NCBI GenBank assembly: GCA_002298885.1
Contig: DBMK01000110.1
Coordinates: 1-38,025 of the forward strand
DNA: 38,025 nt
Direction of reading: 5' to 3'
Source of the DNA: Anaerolineaceae bacterium UBA700
GTDB lineage: Bacteria; Chloroflexota; Anaerolineae; Anaerolineales; Anaerolineaceae
Below are positions 7,811 to 17,188 of the stretch, piece after piece. The translations under genes and the position numbers were made by a program. The notes under the pieces are model-generated. The model was not told the DNA's origin and made no database searches. It was given only the letters and a program-made list of their open reading frames with translations. Position 1 is the first letter of the stretch, and each line of letters starts with the position of its first letter.

Positions 7811-9730
7811 ATGAAGAACGAATTTACGCTGGCCTTTAATGAAGTGCTGGAAGAAAAGCAGCTCCCGAAGGAAGTAATCCTGAAGGCGCTCGAATCGGCT
7901 ATGGTCTCTGCTTACCGCAGGGCCGTCAATGCCTCCAGCGCTCAAAACGTAGAAGCCAAGATCGATCCTGACACCGGGAAAGTCCAGATCTTTGCCGAAA
8001 AAGAAGTCGTCGATTCCGTGCAGGACACCCGTACGGAAGTCACGCTCAACGAAGCGCGCCGCTATGTACCAGATGCCGAGCTTGGCAGCATGGTGACTGT
8101 CGAGAGCACGCCGCACGATTTCGGCCGGGTCGCGGCGCAAACCGCCCGCCAGGTGATTCAACAGCGCATCCGCGACGCCGAGCGTTCCGCCCAAAAGACT
8201 TTTTACGAGAAGCAGTTGGGTGAAATCGTCAGCGGCGTCGTCCAGGCGATCAACTCCCAGGGTCTGACCATCGGTATGGAAATGCGCGCCGAGGGCGGCA
8301 TGGCGCGCAAGGATATGATCCCCGGTGAGCGCTTCCGCCTCCACGACCGCGTGCGCGCCCTCGTCGCCGAGGTCAAAGACAGCCCACGCGGCCCGCAGAT
8401 CGTCCTGTCGCGCACCCATCGTGATTTTCTACGCCGCCTGCTCGAAAATGAAGTGCCTGAGATCTATCACGGCGTGGTTGAGATCCGTTCCATCGCCCGC
8501 GAGCCGGGCGAGCGCGCCAAGGTTGCCGTTTCGGCCACCCAATCCGGCATCGATCCGGTTGGCGCCTGCGTAGGCATCCGCGGCGTGCGTATCCAGGCCA
8601 TCGTTCGCGAGCTCCACGACGAAAAGATCGATGTGATCGAATGGAATCCCGACCCGGCCGTGTTCATTGCCAAGGCAATCAGCCCAGCCAAGGCCAGCGG
8701 CGTCTATTTGAACGAGCGTTCCGCCAGCGGCAAGACCGCAACCGTCGTCGTCCCCGAGGACCATCTCAGCCTGGCAATCGGCCGTGACGGCCAGAACGCC
8801 CGGCTGGCAGCCAAGCTGACCAACTGGCGCATCGACATCAAGAGCCTCACAGAGGCCGCCACCGATGCCCTCTACAAAGTCCAGCACGAGCCTGTGCTCG
8901 AATCCTTCGCCCAGGACCAGGAATTAATCGATCAGATCACGGGCATCCTGGCCAAAAAGACCGAAGGACGCACCCTTTCGCTGGACGAGAACGACCACCT
9001 GATGCATTTCGTCGACCGCGTCGAGCGCCGCACGGCTGCCCGCCTGGTCCCCGAAAAGAAGCAGGTGGAAGAACTGTTCGAGGCCGAGCTGCGCAAAACC
9101 ATCCCGGCAGCCGCGTTCGAAAAGAACATCCTCGACAGCGGCCTCCCCGATCATGTCGCCGTCCTGCTGCAAGAGGCTGGATATTTGACCGTCGGCGAGC
9201 TGGCCCTGCGCATGAAGACCCACCCGGACGACATTTTGAAACTCCAGGGCATTGGACCCAAGGCCATGCTCGAGATCAACCGTCTGATGGACTCGCTGGA
9301 AATTGTGGCCGCCGAAGCCCAGGCGGAGGAAACTGCGCCCGCGGCAGAGGCTGTTAGCGCTGTTCCGGCTGAAGTCCTGCCCGAAGCGGTTGAGGAACTG
9401 CCCACCGTCCCGGTGGAGGCTGAAGCGCTGGCGCCTGCAGATACGACTGTATCTGGCGAGCCGTTAGAAGTGGCCCCGGTAGTTGCCGTCGAGGTCGAGC
9501 CGGAAGAGGAAGTCTCCTTCGACGAGCTGTTTGCGCTCAAGCCAGATATGCTGGAAGTTGAAGAAGGCGAAGAAGAGGTCGAAGGCGAAGCCGCCAAGAC
9601 CGACGACACGACCAAGAAGAAGAAGAAAAAGAAACGCAAGAGCGTTGAAATCGAATACGATCCGGATCGCGACGTGGTGTTGAGCAAGAAAAAACACAAG
9701 CGCGGCGACGGTTGGGATTGGGAACCATAA
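7811..9730 (+). CDS. nusA: Transcription termination/antitermination factor NusA
   Basis: A 639-residue NusA, which binds RNA polymerase and nascent RNA and controls pausing and termination. In order: N-terminal RNAP-binding domain (1-125), S1 domain (about 135-205), KH1 (about 230-285, with [25 protein letters not shown]), and KH2 (about 300-350, [23 protein letters not shown]). A helical C-terminal module resembling alpha-CTD repeats follows (about 440-495, [16 protein letters not shown]). It ends in an unusual tail of about 140 residues: an Ala/Glu/Pro acidic linker, a run of Lys/Arg (KKKKKKKRK), and a DPDRDVV...[14 protein letters not shown] terminus. The usual neighbour rimP is missing upstream. 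A GGAGAG stretch lies about 12 bases before the ATG. Confidence 0.97.
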   Translation: MKNEFTLAFNEVLEEKQLPKEVILKALESAMVSAYRRAVNASSAQNVEAKIDPDTGKVQIFAEKEVVDSVQDTRTEVTLNEARRYVPDAELGSMVTVESTPHDFGRVAAQTARQVIQQRIRDAERSAQKTFYEKQLGEIVSGVVQAINSQGLTIGMEMRAEGGMARKDMIPGERFRLHDRVRALVAEVKDSPRGPQIVLSRTHRDFLRRLLENEVPEIYHGVVEIRSIAREPGERAKVAVSATQSGIDPVGACVGIRGVRIQAIVRELHDEKIDVIEWNPDPAVFIAKAISPAKASGVYLNERSASGKTATVVVPEDHLSLAIGRDGQNARLAAKLTNWRIDIKSLTEAATDALYKVQHEPVLESFAQDQELIDQITGILAKKTEGRTLSLDENDHLMHFVDRVERRTAARLVPEKKQVEELFEAELRKTIPAAAFEKNILDSGLPDHVAVLLQEAGYLTVGELALRMKTHPDDILKLQGIGPKAMLEINRLMDSLEIVAAEAQAEETAPAAEAVSAVPAEVLPEAVEELPTVPVEAEALAPADTTVSGEPLEVAPVVAVEVEPEEEVSFDELFALKPDMLEVEEGEEEVEGEAAKTDDTTKKKKKKKRKSVEIEYDPDRDVVLSKKKHKRGDGWDWEP

Positions 9731-9756
9731 GGGATTGGTCAGGACGATACGAGGAC

Positions 9757-10110
9757 TTGGCAAAAAAAACGGGAAAACGAGTTAAGCATGTGCCGCAGCG
9801 CACCTGTGTCGGCTGCCATCAAGTCTTGCCGAAGCGCACTCTGATCCGCATCGTACGCAAGACCGAGGGTGTTGCGGTCGACCCGACCGGTAAAGCCGCC
9901 GGCAGAGGGGCATACCTTCACAATAAACGTTCTTGTTGGGAACGTGGATTGAAAGGCTCCCTGGCGCATGCTCTGAAGACCGAATTGACTGACCAGGACC
10001 GCCAGCTTTTACTGGCCTTCATGGCTGGCTTGCCTGATGAACCTCTCGAAGATGAGGCCATCTTACCAGAGGAAAACTCGTTAAACGGAATGACCGAAAT
10101 GAACAAATAA
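9757..10110 (+). CDS. rnpM: RnpM/YlxR family RNA-binding protein
   Basis: A small basic protein of the YlxR (DUF448, now RnpM) family, which sits between nusA and infB in most bacteria and in Bacillus binds RNase P RNA. The signature is clear: VPQRTCVGCHQVLPKRTLIRIVR, then DPTGKAAGRGAYLHNKRSCWE. No ATG begins the frame. I prefer TTG at 9757, giving MAKKTGKRVKHVPQ, which matches typical starts. A TTG at 9712 inside the nusA end and a GTG at 9790 are alternatives. The last 30 residues form an acidic tail. A 123-base gap follows before infB. Confidence 0.9.
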   Translation: MAKKTGKRVKHVPQRTCVGCHQVLPKRTLIRIVRKTEGVAVDPTGKAAGRGAYLHNKRSCWERGLKGSLAHALKTELTDQDRQLLLAFMAGLPDEPLEDEAILPEENSLNGMTEMNK

Positions 10111-10233
10111 AATACGCCCATTAACGAGCTCAGCGCATACTTTGCGGCCTCAGAGCAGTCAGCACTGAAACGCAATTATTCTGGGATGTTGGTGGGTCAA
10201 AATCTGGGGTGAATTTTAGCAAGGAGGTGCGGT

Positions 10234-12012
10234 ATGAGCGAGAATGGGCACAAGAAGATCGAGCTGCCTGCAAGCATTACGGTGCGCGAATTAGCCACCA
10301 TGATCCAGGCCAGCCCTATTCAAGTAATCAAAATCTTGATGTCGAATGGGGTAATGGCAAATATCAATCAGCAGGTAGACTTCGATACCGCGGCTATCGT
10401 TGCCTCCGAAATGGGTTTCGAGGCCAACCTGGAAACCCCCGAAGTGGAAGAGGTAAAGGAAACCGGAGAAATCCCTCTCTGGCGCCAGTTAATTGCTTCC
10501 GAAGATCCTAAATCATTGATTGCCCGGCCCCCGGTGGTCACCATCCTGGGTCACGTCGACCATGGAAAGACCACCCTGCTGGATGCCATCCGGCACACCA
10601 ACGTTGCCGGCGGCGAAGCCGGCGGCATCACCCAGCACGTCGGCGCCTACCAGGTGGAGCACAAGGGACGGCAGGTCACCTTCCTGGACACCCCTGGCCA
10701 CGCTGCTTTCACTGCAATGCGCGCCCGCGGCGCCCAGGGCGCCGACGTCGTCGTGCTGGTGGTGGCTGCCAACGATGGCGTCATGCCGCAGACCCGCGAA
10801 GCCATCGCTCACGCCCGGGCCGCCCGCGTCCCCATTGTGGTTGCCCTGAACAAGATCGATCGGCCCGACGCCAATCCGGATTACGTCAAGCACCAGCTTG
10901 CCGACACTGGCCTGGTGCCGGACGAGTGGGACGGCAGCACCATCGTGGTACCCGTCTCCGCCAAGCAGAAAACCGGCCTGGATGACCTGCTCGAAGCCAT
11001 CCTCCTGGTGGCCGACAGCTCCGACATTCGCGCCAACCCCAATGGAAAGGTCTTCGGCACTGTAATCGAAGCCGAGCTGGACCGGGCCCGCGGCACCATC
11101 GCCACCCTGCTCGTGCAGAACGGCACGCTCCAAATGGGCGACGTGGTGCTGGCCGGCAAAGCATACGGTAAGATCCGCGCCATGGTCGATTTCCGCGGCA
11201 AGAAGATCGTCAAAGCCAAACCTTCCACCCCGGCCCTGGTCATGGGTCTCAACGATGTGCCCGAAGCCGGCGAGCTATTCCAAATTTATCCCTCCGAGCG
11301 CGAAGCCAAGGCTGTTGTCGAGGAGCGCAAGACCAAAGCCCAGGAGCAACTGGCCGCAGTCCCCAAAGCCACCCTGGAGGAGTTGTTCTCCCGCTTCAAG
11401 GCCGGAGAAATTCAAGAATTGCGCCTGATCCTTAAGGCCGATGTCCAGGGCTCGCTCGAACCAATCACCTCTTCGTTGAACGAGTTGAACAAGGGCGATA
11501 TCAAAATTAACGTCCTGTATGCCGAAACCGGTAACGTCACCGAGAATGACGTGATGCTGGCAGCCGCTTCGCGAGCCATCATCGTTGGTTTCAACGTGCA
11601 AGCCGATACTACCGCCCGGCGCCTGGCAGAAGCCGAAGGCGTCTCCATCCGGCAGTACGAGATCATCTACCGCCTTATCGAAGACGTCGAGAAAGCGCTC
11701 AAAGGAATGCTGGCGCCTGAGTTCAAGGAAGTGATCATCGGCAAAGCCGAAGTCATGACCGTCTTCCGCATCTCCAAAGTGGGCAACATTGCCGGCTCCA
11801 AGGTGCGCGAAGGCGAAATCCATCGCAATGCCAAGGCCCGTATCCGCCGCGGCGACCAGACTGTGTTCGACGGCGAAATTGCCTCACTGAAACACGAGAA
11901 AGACGACGTGCGCGAAGTGCGCACCGGCTGGGAATGCGGTATTGGATTGAAAGGTTTTAACGATTTCGTAACCGGCGATATCATTGAGTGTTATTCACTC
12001 GAGAAAGTATAG
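10234..12012 (+). CDS. infB: Translation initiation factor IF-2
   Basis: A 592-residue GTPase that brings fMet-tRNA to the ribosome. The start is fixed by a near-perfect AAGGAGGT (10221-10228) five bases upstream. A short IF2_N domain (about 10-60, [20 protein letters not shown]) leads directly into the G domain. G1 is GHVDHGKTT (106-114), followed by DTPGH, NKID and SAK, then domains II, III and the C-terminal tRNA-binding domain. The long repetitive N-terminal extension of enterobacterial IF-2 is absent, as in compact IF-2 of many non-Proteobacteria. It is the third gene of the operon. Confidence 0.98.
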   Translation: MSENGHKKIELPASITVRELATMIQASPIQVIKILMSNGVMANINQQVDFDTAAIVASEMGFEANLETPEVEEVKETGEIPLWRQLIASEDPKSLIARPPVVTILGHVDHGKTTLLDAIRHTNVAGGEAGGITQHVGAYQVEHKGRQVTFLDTPGHAAFTAMRARGAQGADVVVLVVAANDGVMPQTREAIAHARAARVPIVVALNKIDRPDANPDYVKHQLADTGLVPDEWDGSTIVVPVSAKQKTGLDDLLEAILLVADSSDIRANPNGKVFGTVIEAELDRARGTIATLLVQNGTLQMGDVVLAGKAYGKIRAMVDFRGKKIVKAKPSTPALVMGLNDVPEAGELFQIYPSEREAKAVVEERKTKAQEQLAAVPKATLEELFSRFKAGEIQELRLILKADVQGSLEPITSSLNELNKGDIKINVLYAETGNVTENDVMLAAASRAIIVGFNVQADTTARRLAEAEGVSIRQYEIIYRLIEDVEKALKGMLAPEFKEVIIGKAEVMTVFRISKVGNIAGSKVREGEIHRNAKARIRRGDQTVFDGEIASLKHEKDDVREVRTGWECGIGLKGFNDFVTGDIIECYSLEKV

Positions 12013-12057
12013 GGAACGGGAGCCAGACCGGTTTGCTCACTGGTTAAGAGGAATTAA

Positions 12058-12462
12058 ATGCCTTCGCAATTACGACTCCAAAGAATCGCAGACCGCATCC
12101 GTGAGGAGCTTTCTGTAATGGTCGTCATGGAGATCAGCGATCCGCGTCTCTCTGGAATATCGATCACAGACGTCAAGGTTGACCGCGAATTTACCTTTGC
12201 GGATATTTTCGTATCCGCAGTTGAAGGACACGAACGTGCCGCTGAGGTTTTAGAGGGGTTAAATCATGCAAGCGGATTTATCCGTAAGAACCTTGCCGAG
12301 CGCGTCGATTTAAGAATCTTTCCACGTCTGCGCTTCCACTGGGACCCAACTCCGGAAAAGGCTGACCGCATCGAAAAACTGCTCGCCAGCCTGCGTGATG
12401 AGGGAAAATCCCGACCGGCCGGCGCGGATAATCCGGAAGGTGATAAGCGGGATGGAGAATGA
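12058..12462 (+). CDS. rbfA: 30S ribosome-binding factor RbfA
   Basis: A 134-residue KH-like factor needed for maturation of the 16S rRNA 5' end. Conserved blocks are RIADRIREELSVMVVMEISDPRL, ISITDVKVDREFTFADIFVS and the C-terminal LRFHWDPTPEKADRIEKLL. AGAGGAA lies just before the ATG. Its end overlaps the next gene by 11 bases, consistent with translational coupling. Position after infB is the usual one. Confidence 0.96.
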   Translation: MPSQLRLQRIADRIREELSVMVVMEISDPRLSGISITDVKVDREFTFADIFVSAVEGHERAAEVLEGLNHASGFIRKNLAERVDLRIFPRLRFHWDPTPEKADRIEKLLASLRDEGKSRPAGADNPEGDKRDGE

Positions 12463-13444
12463 TATTCACCAGCAGATCCGCCAGGTAATAAACGCCGCGG
12501 AGAAAATTTTAGTGGTCTCCCACATCCGCCCGGATGGCGATGCCGTTGGATCGCTGCTGGGCATGGGGCTGGCCTTACAGGAATCGGGCAAGAAAGTCCA
12601 GATGGTCCTGTCGGATGGCGTTCCGTCCAGCTTCAGGCATCTGCCAGGCGCCTCCGCCATCACCCGAAAACTGCACGGCGAGTACGACGCCTCAATCGTC
12701 CTGGATATATCCGACCTTTCGCGCACCGGTAACGTACTCGACGGGAGGCCGCCGGACCTCAACATTGATCACCACATCACGAATCTTAAATTTGCCCGGG
12801 TCAACTTCGTCGACCCGGATGCCGTGGCTACGTCGGCCATCCTGGCCGAAAACTTGCTTAAATGGGGCCTTCAAATCAGCGAGCCGGTTGCCAAGGCGCT
12901 GCTAACCGGCGTGGTTAGCGACACCATCGGTTTCCGCACCTCCAATGTAAGGCCAAACACACTCCGCCTGGCAGCGAGCTTGATGGAAAAAGGGGCCAAC
13001 TTATCCGAGCTGTACAACCGGGCCCTCATTCGCAGATCCTACGAAGCTGCTCGTTTCTGGGGCCTGGGGCTGGAGCGCTTGCAGCGTGAGGACCGCCTGG
13101 TTTGGACTACCCTCACGTTAAGTGACCGCACCAAGTCCTCGTACCCCGGCAACGACGACGCCGATCTTGTCAACATCCTGGCCTCCATCGAAGAAAGCGA
13201 TATCGGTATAATATTTGTCGAACAGAAAGAAAACCATGTTAAAGTAAGCTGGCGCGCCCAACCCGGTTGGGATGTTTCCCAATTAGCGTTACAGTTTGGC
13301 GGCGGCGGGCATCCCGCAGCCGCCGGAGCCGACATCCCCGGCCCACTGGGGGACGTGCAGGACAAGGTAATCTCTGCTACCCGCCAGTTGCTCAAGAACG
13401 GGGCGAACGGGAAAAAATCAGGCCAATTACAGGAATCGAATTAA
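12452..13444 (+). CDS. nrnA: DHH-family phosphoesterase NrnA (nanoRNase / pAp phosphatase)
   Basis: A 330-residue DHH/DHHA1 enzyme. Family members degrade 2-5 nt RNA and dephosphorylate 3'-phosphoadenosine 5'-phosphate; many also cleave pApA. Motifs: HIRPDGDAVGS (24-34), IVLDISDLSR, the namesake DHH at 106-108 (NIDHHITN), and the DHHA1 glycine loop GGGGHPAAAGA around residue 283. The ATG at 12452 is chosen because AAGGTGATA precedes it at normal spacing and the protein then begins as relatives do. The frame is open further upstream inside rbfA. Co-translation with rbfA is likely. Placement between rbfA and truB is classic in Gram-positives and Chloroflexota. Confidence 0.95.
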   Translation: MENDIHQQIRQVINAAEKILVVSHIRPDGDAVGSLLGMGLALQESGKKVQMVLSDGVPSSFRHLPGASAITRKLHGEYDASIVLDISDLSRTGNVLDGRPPDLNIDHHITNLKFARVNFVDPDAVATSAILAENLLKWGLQISEPVAKALLTGVVSDTIGFRTSNVRPNTLRLAASLMEKGANLSELYNRALIRRSYEAARFWGLGLERLQREDRLVWTTLTLSDRTKSSYPGNDDADLVNILASIEESDIGIIFVEQKENHVKVSWRAQPGWDVSQLALQFGGGGHPAAAGADIPGPLGDVQDKVISATRQLLKNGANGKKSGQLQESN

Positions 13445-13454
13445 CATGTATAAT
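13426..13454 (+). promoter_or_regulatory. Possible internal promoter before truB
   Basis: A perfect TATAAT (13449-13454) lies 17 bases after ATTACA (13426-13431, four of six matches) at the nrnA-truB junction, 24 bases before the truB ATG. It would allow truB-ribF-thyX to be expressed separately. It could be chance in this AT-rich gap. Confidence 0.35.
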
Positions 13455-13478
13455 GGCTCTTGATGGGGAAAAAAACAT

Positions 13479-14387
13479 ATGAACGATAACGATTTAAACT
13501 TAAAGAATGCTATCTCTGGCGTATTGGTTGTCGACAAACCGGTCGGTCTGACCTCTCATGACGTTGTCCAGATCGTCCGCAAGGGAACCAATATCCGCCG
13601 TGCAGGCCATACCGGTACTTTGGACCCGCGCGCTTCGGGTGTCCTGGTGATCCTCCTCGGACCCGCCGTTCGCCTCAGCGAATATGTTTCCGCATCGGAT
13701 AAGCGTTACCAGGCGGTCGTTCGCCTGGGCACGCGCACCGATACCTACGACGCCGATGGGCGCGTCTTGAGCACCTCTCCGGTGAACGTAACCGAAGAGC
13801 AGTTCGAAGCCGCGCTCAAGAAATTCGTGGGTACCATCGAGCAGGTCCCACCTCCTTACTCGGCGGTCAAGATCAAGGGCCGCAAGGCCTACGAGATGGC
13901 CCGCGAGGGCGAGGAAGTGGACCTGTCCCCGCGCACGATCCAGGTTTACAACCTCGAGCTGCTCGAATGGGCGCCGCCCGAGGCCGTCATCGATGTGTAC
14001 TGCTCCTCGGGCACGTACGTACGTTCTTTGGCCCACGACCTGGGCGAAGTATTGGGCTGCGGCGCCCACCTGGTAGGCCTGCGCCGCACCAAGAGCGGCC
14101 GCTTCACTCTGCGCGATGCAGTGCCGCTACGCAAGCTGCGCGAACAGTTCGATAATGGCACCTGGTACCAGCTCGTCATCCCGGCTGCTGAAGCCCTTTC
14201 CGATTGGCCGGCAATCGACCTGACCGGGGATGAGGTCGAGGCCATCCGTCACGGGCACCGCGTTCCGGGTGACGCCAGCCGGGGCAAGCAGGCCCGCGGC
14301 ATCAGCCAACAGGGGGAACTGGTCGCCTTACTCGAATTCGACGACGCGACCGGTGAATGGCAGCCTAAAAAAGTGTTTTTCTCTTAG
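13479..14387 (+). CDS. truB: tRNA pseudouridine(55) synthase TruB
   Basis: A 302-residue enzyme isomerising U55 of the tRNA T-loop to pseudouridine. The motif II block HTGTLDPRASGVLV carries the catalytic Asp49. The earlier GVLVVDKPVGLTSHDVV and the later PPYSAVKIKGRKAYEMAREGE and SSGTYVRSLAHDLGEVL are all typical. A PUA-like C-terminal region (about 235-302) completes it. Start at ATG 13479, preceded by GGGGAA. It belongs to the nusA operon. Confidence 0.97.
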   Translation: MNDNDLNLKNAISGVLVVDKPVGLTSHDVVQIVRKGTNIRRAGHTGTLDPRASGVLVILLGPAVRLSEYVSASDKRYQAVVRLGTRTDTYDADGRVLSTSPVNVTEEQFEAALKKFVGTIEQVPPPYSAVKIKGRKAYEMAREGEEVDLSPRTIQVYNLELLEWAPPEAVIDVYCSSGTYVRSLAHDLGEVLGCGAHLVGLRRTKSGRFTLRDAVPLRKLREQFDNGTWYQLVIPAAEALSDWPAIDLTGDEVEAIRHGHRVPGDASRGKQARGISQQGELVALLEFDDATGEWQPKKVFFS

Positions 14388-14396
14388 TCCCTGCGC

Positions 14397-15326
14397 ATGC
14401 AACATCTACGCGGCCTGGATACAGTGCAACTGGAAGGTTCGTGGGTAACCATCGGTTCCTTCGATGGCGTCCACTTGGGCCACCAATCGATTATCAAACG
14501 GCTTACAGAGGGCGCCCACAGCCAGGGCCTTCCGGCCGTTGTTATCACTTTTTTCCCGCATCCCTCGAAAGTCCTGCGCGGCAACGGCGCTCCTTTTTAC
14601 CTCACCTCTCCCGAAGAACGCGCCGCCATCCTGGCCGGCTTGCAGGTCGACCTGACCATCACCCTCACCTTCGACAAGGAACTGGCTTCGCATTCGGCGG
14701 ATGAATTTATCCGCCTGCTTTCGCAACGTCTAGGCATGAAACGCCTGCTTGTCGGTCACGATTTTGCCCTGGGGCGCGGCCGCGAAGGCAACTTTGAAGT
14801 CCTGGGCAGGCTGGGCGAAAAGTATGGCTACACCCTCGTTGAGCTGAAGCCGTTCACCGTCCAGGGTGAAGTTGTGTCTTCGAGCCGCATCCGCGAGCTG
14901 GTGAGCGCCGGCAGCGTGGCGCTTGCCGCCCAATACCTCGGCCGTCGTTATGCCGTCGAAGGCAAGGTAGTTGCGGGCGACGGGCGCGGCCGTACCATCG
15001 GCATCCCCACCGCCAACCTCGATGTCTGGGACGAACGACTGATCCCCGGGCGCGGCGTGTACGCCACGCTGGCCGAATTAGGCGGTAAATTCCATCCCTC
15101 GGTCACCAACGTCGGCCTGCGCCCTACGTTTGAGAACCAGACTCCGTTGCTCCGAGTTGAAACCCATTTGCTTGACCTCAGCCAGGACCTGTACGGATCC
15201 AACGTGCGCCTCGAGTTCGTTGACTACCTGCGCACAGAACAGCGCTTCCCCTCCGTCCAGGCGCTGGTCGACCAGATTCATACCGATATTGTTAAAGCCA
15301 GGGAGGTGTTGCCCGATGTCTCCTGA
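14397..15326 (+). CDS. ribF: Bifunctional riboflavin kinase / FAD synthetase
   Basis: A 309-residue enzyme converting riboflavin to FMN and then FAD. The N-terminal nucleotidyltransferase part carries GSFDGVHLGHQ (20-30) and GHDFALGRGREGN. The C-terminal kinase part starts near residue 185 with GRGRTIGIPTANL and continues with GVYATLAELGG and RLEFVDYLRTEQRF. Length is standard. It begins 9 bases after truB and its last codons overlap the start of thyX, whose product is an FAD enzyme, so cofactor supply and use are physically coupled here. Confidence 0.97.
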   Translation: MQHLRGLDTVQLEGSWVTIGSFDGVHLGHQSIIKRLTEGAHSQGLPAVVITFFPHPSKVLRGNGAPFYLTSPEERAAILAGLQVDLTITLTFDKELASHSADEFIRLLSQRLGMKRLLVGHDFALGRGREGNFEVLGRLGEKYGYTLVELKPFTVQGEVVSSSRIRELVSAGSVALAAQYLGRRYAVEGKVVAGDGRGRTIGIPTANLDVWDERLIPGRGVYATLAELGGKFHPSVTNVGLRPTFENQTPLLRVETHLLDLSQDLYGSNVRLEFVDYLRTEQRFPSVQALVDQIHTDIVKAREVLPDVS

Positions 15327-16743
15327 CCGCCAGGTTTACCTGCTCGATCCGCAGTGCCTGAAACCGGAAGTGATCGCCGTGGCTTTTGCCAAGACCTCCC
15401 GCTCACCGCAGTCCTTCCGCGAAATCGCCTCCGAACTGACTGATGAAAAGAGTGCCGAGTTCCACGAGAAGTGGGTCGTTGGCTACGGCCATTCGTCGGT
15501 TGCCGAGCACGCCGTCCTGCACATTGCCGTTGAAAACATTTCCCGGCTGGCCGTCGAAACGCTCGAATCGAACCGACTGGCTTCCTTCACCGAAAAATCG
15601 ACCCGCTACCAGAAATGGTCCCCAGAGGATTTTTACGTCCCGGCCGAGTTGACCGAACATTTAATGCTGCCGTTATACCTCCAAACCTGCCGCAGGCTGT
15701 TTGAGGCTTACCACCAGGCCCTACCTGCCGTGCGGCAGGTGATTGCGGATCAGACTCCGCGGCGTGAAAACGAAAACGATAAGGCCTACGAAAGCCGCAT
15801 CCGCTCGGATTATGTAGACGTCTGTCGCTTCCTGCTGCCCTCTGCCTCGCTGGCCAACGTGGGCATGACCGTCAATGCCCGCGCCCTGGAGCATGCATTG
15901 CGTAAGATGCTCTCTCACCCGTTGGAAGAAGTCCGCCGGGTCGGCGCCGAGATCAAACAAGTAGCCCTGGCTGAAGTCCCCACCCTGATCAAGTATGCCG
16001 ACGAAGTTCCCTATCTTTTGGAGACGCGCAAAGCCTTGCAGCGCATGGCGGGTGAACCCGCAGCAATTGAGGCGCCGGAGCAGGATTGGTGCCGCCTGGT
16101 TTCCTACGATCCGCAGTGCGAGGAACGTCTCCTGGCCAGCGCACTGTTCCGCTTCAACAATTTTGGCTATGCGCAGAATGTCGAGCTTGTCCGCCGCCTT
16201 TCCCAGAACGAGCGCCAACGCCTGGCTTTTACCCTGCTCGGCGCAGTCTCCAAATTCGACATCCCCCTGCGCGAGCTTGAGCATTCGGCCTATACCTTCG
16301 AGCTCGTCCTCGACCAGGGCGCCTACTTCGAATTCAAGCGCCATCGCATGATGACTCAGACCCCCCAGCCGCTGACCGCCGATCTTGGTTACGCCCTCCC
16401 GCGGGCCATCGCAGACGCCGGGCTTGAGAATCCCTTCCGCCAGGCTATGGACCTTGCCCGAGAGGCCTACCGGACTCTGGCCGGTTTCAACCCCGAGGTC
16501 GCCTCCTACGTCGTTCCCAACGCCTTCAACCGTCGCGTTCTTTTCACCCTCAACCTGCGCAGCGCCAACCACTTTATTTCTCTGCGCTCCGCCCCCAACG
16601 CCCATTTTTCCATCCGTCGCGTTGCACACCGCCTGGCTGAGGAAATCCGCAAGGTCACTCCCTGCCTCGGCAGCTACCTGCGCGAGACCGAAAACGAAAC
16701 ATGGCAGGACGTTACCTCCAGATATTTCACTGCAACCAGGTAA
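15316..16743 (+). CDS. thyX: Double-length flavin-dependent thymidylate synthase family protein
   Basis: A 475-residue protein made of two tandem ThyX-like domains; a usual ThyX is 220-280 residues. Half 1 (about 15-230) has GYGHSSVAEHAV and the signature region S85NRLASFTEKSTRY98, followed by VGMTVNARALEHALRKML. Half 2 (about 265-475) has LEHSAYTFEL, K341RHRMMTQTPQPL353, and LNLRSANHFISLRSAPNAHFSIRR. ThyX makes dTMP from dUMP using FAD, NADPH and methylene-THF. Set against the consensus RHRxxSxNxxSxRY, half 1 lacks the RH but keeps SxRY, and half 2 keeps RHR but lacks the Ser/Arg part. The start at ATG 15316 (GGGAGGT upstream, overlapping ribF by 11 bases) is preferred over longer readings. 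Confidence 0.85.
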   Translation: MSPDRQVYLLDPQCLKPEVIAVAFAKTSRSPQSFREIASELTDEKSAEFHEKWVVGYGHSSVAEHAVLHIAVENISRLAVETLESNRLASFTEKSTRYQKWSPEDFYVPAELTEHLMLPLYLQTCRRLFEAYHQALPAVRQVIADQTPRRENENDKAYESRIRSDYVDVCRFLLPSASLANVGMTVNARALEHALRKMLSHPLEEVRRVGAEIKQVALAEVPTLIKYADEVPYLLETRKALQRMAGEPAAIEAPEQDWCRLVSYDPQCEERLLASALFRFNNFGYAQNVELVRRLSQNERQRLAFTLLGAVSKFDIPLRELEHSAYTFELVLDQGAYFEFKRHRMMTQTPQPLTADLGYALPRAIADAGLENPFRQAMDLAREAYRTLAGFNPEVASYVVPNAFNRRVLFTLNLRSANHFISLRSAPNAHFSIRRVAHRLAEEIRKVTPCLGSYLRETENETWQDVTSRYFTATR

Positions 16744-16746
16744 TTT

Positions 16747-16877
16747 AACCCAAATAGTAGCATTAGCTTTTACTCGGACTTCTCTCCCCCTCTCCTGGAG
16801 CACGGTTCACCGCTCCAGGAGAGGGGGCAGGGGGGTGAGGCCAATTTCAAGATAGGCAACTTGAATCAATTTGGGTT
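16747..16877. repeat. MITE-like element with terminal and internal inverted repeats
   Basis: A 131-base non-coding block bounded by 9-bp inverted repeats AACCCAAAT (16747-16755) and ATTTGGGTT (16869-16877). Inside is a perfect 16-bp palindrome (16786-16801 with 16812-16827, CCCCCTCTCCTGGAGC arm) with a 10-base loop, followed by a G-rich GGGGGGTGAGG stretch. It starts 3 bases after the thyX stop. No clear target-site duplication is seen. It may also end thyX transcription, though there is no T-tract. Confidence 0.5.
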
Positions 16878-16905
16878 CCACTGAGATGCTGTTTAAATTA
16901 CCCCC

Positions 16906-16933
16906 TTGACATCACCCCGTTTTTATCTATAAT
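16906..16933 (+). promoter_or_regulatory. Consensus promoter of the trpB T-box leader
   Basis: Perfect TTGACA (16906-16911) and perfect TATAAT (16928-16933) with a 16-base spacer, the strongest sigma-70-type promoter in the window. Start of transcription is expected near 16940, just before stem I of the T-box. Confidence 0.8.
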
Positions 16934-17162
16934 TTATCCATAATATCGAAATACGCCGACGAGGACGAGTACGCGCTGAACCGGCGGACCAGAGAGCAGG
17001 GATTGGTGAAAACCTGCCCGCACAACAGCGCAGAATGGACCTCCGAGTTGCAGGGTGAACCCCCTATGGGGCAGTAACCTTCGCCGGGAATGCCGCCGTT
17101 ATCCGGGCAAAGGGTATAAGCAGCGCTGCTGCCGTACCCGAAAAGAGTGAGGCTGGCATTTC

Positions 17163-17188
17163 CCCCTTGTGCATCACAAGGGGTTTTT
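17163..17188 (+). terminator. Additional U-tailed hairpin inside the T-box leader
   Basis: CCCCTTGTG (17163-17171) and CACAAGGGG (17175-17183) form a perfect 9-bp stem with a 3-base loop, followed by TTTTTCTTT. It is enclosed by AGGCTG/CAGCCT (17150-17155 with 17199-17204). By position it is probably stem III of the T-box, but its shape is that of an intrinsic terminator. Confidence 0.5.

Noticed and set aside
7547..8419. A 290-residue antisense open frame spanning the nusA promoter region
   Set aside because: It runs across the promoter, leader hairpin and the N-terminus of nusA, and its translation resembles no family; it is a shadow frame.
15721..16803. A 360-residue open frame antisense to thyX
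   Set aside because: It lies wholly over conserved ThyX coding sequence, has no recognisable domain or ribosome site, and is explained by the GC-rich codon bias of the true gene.
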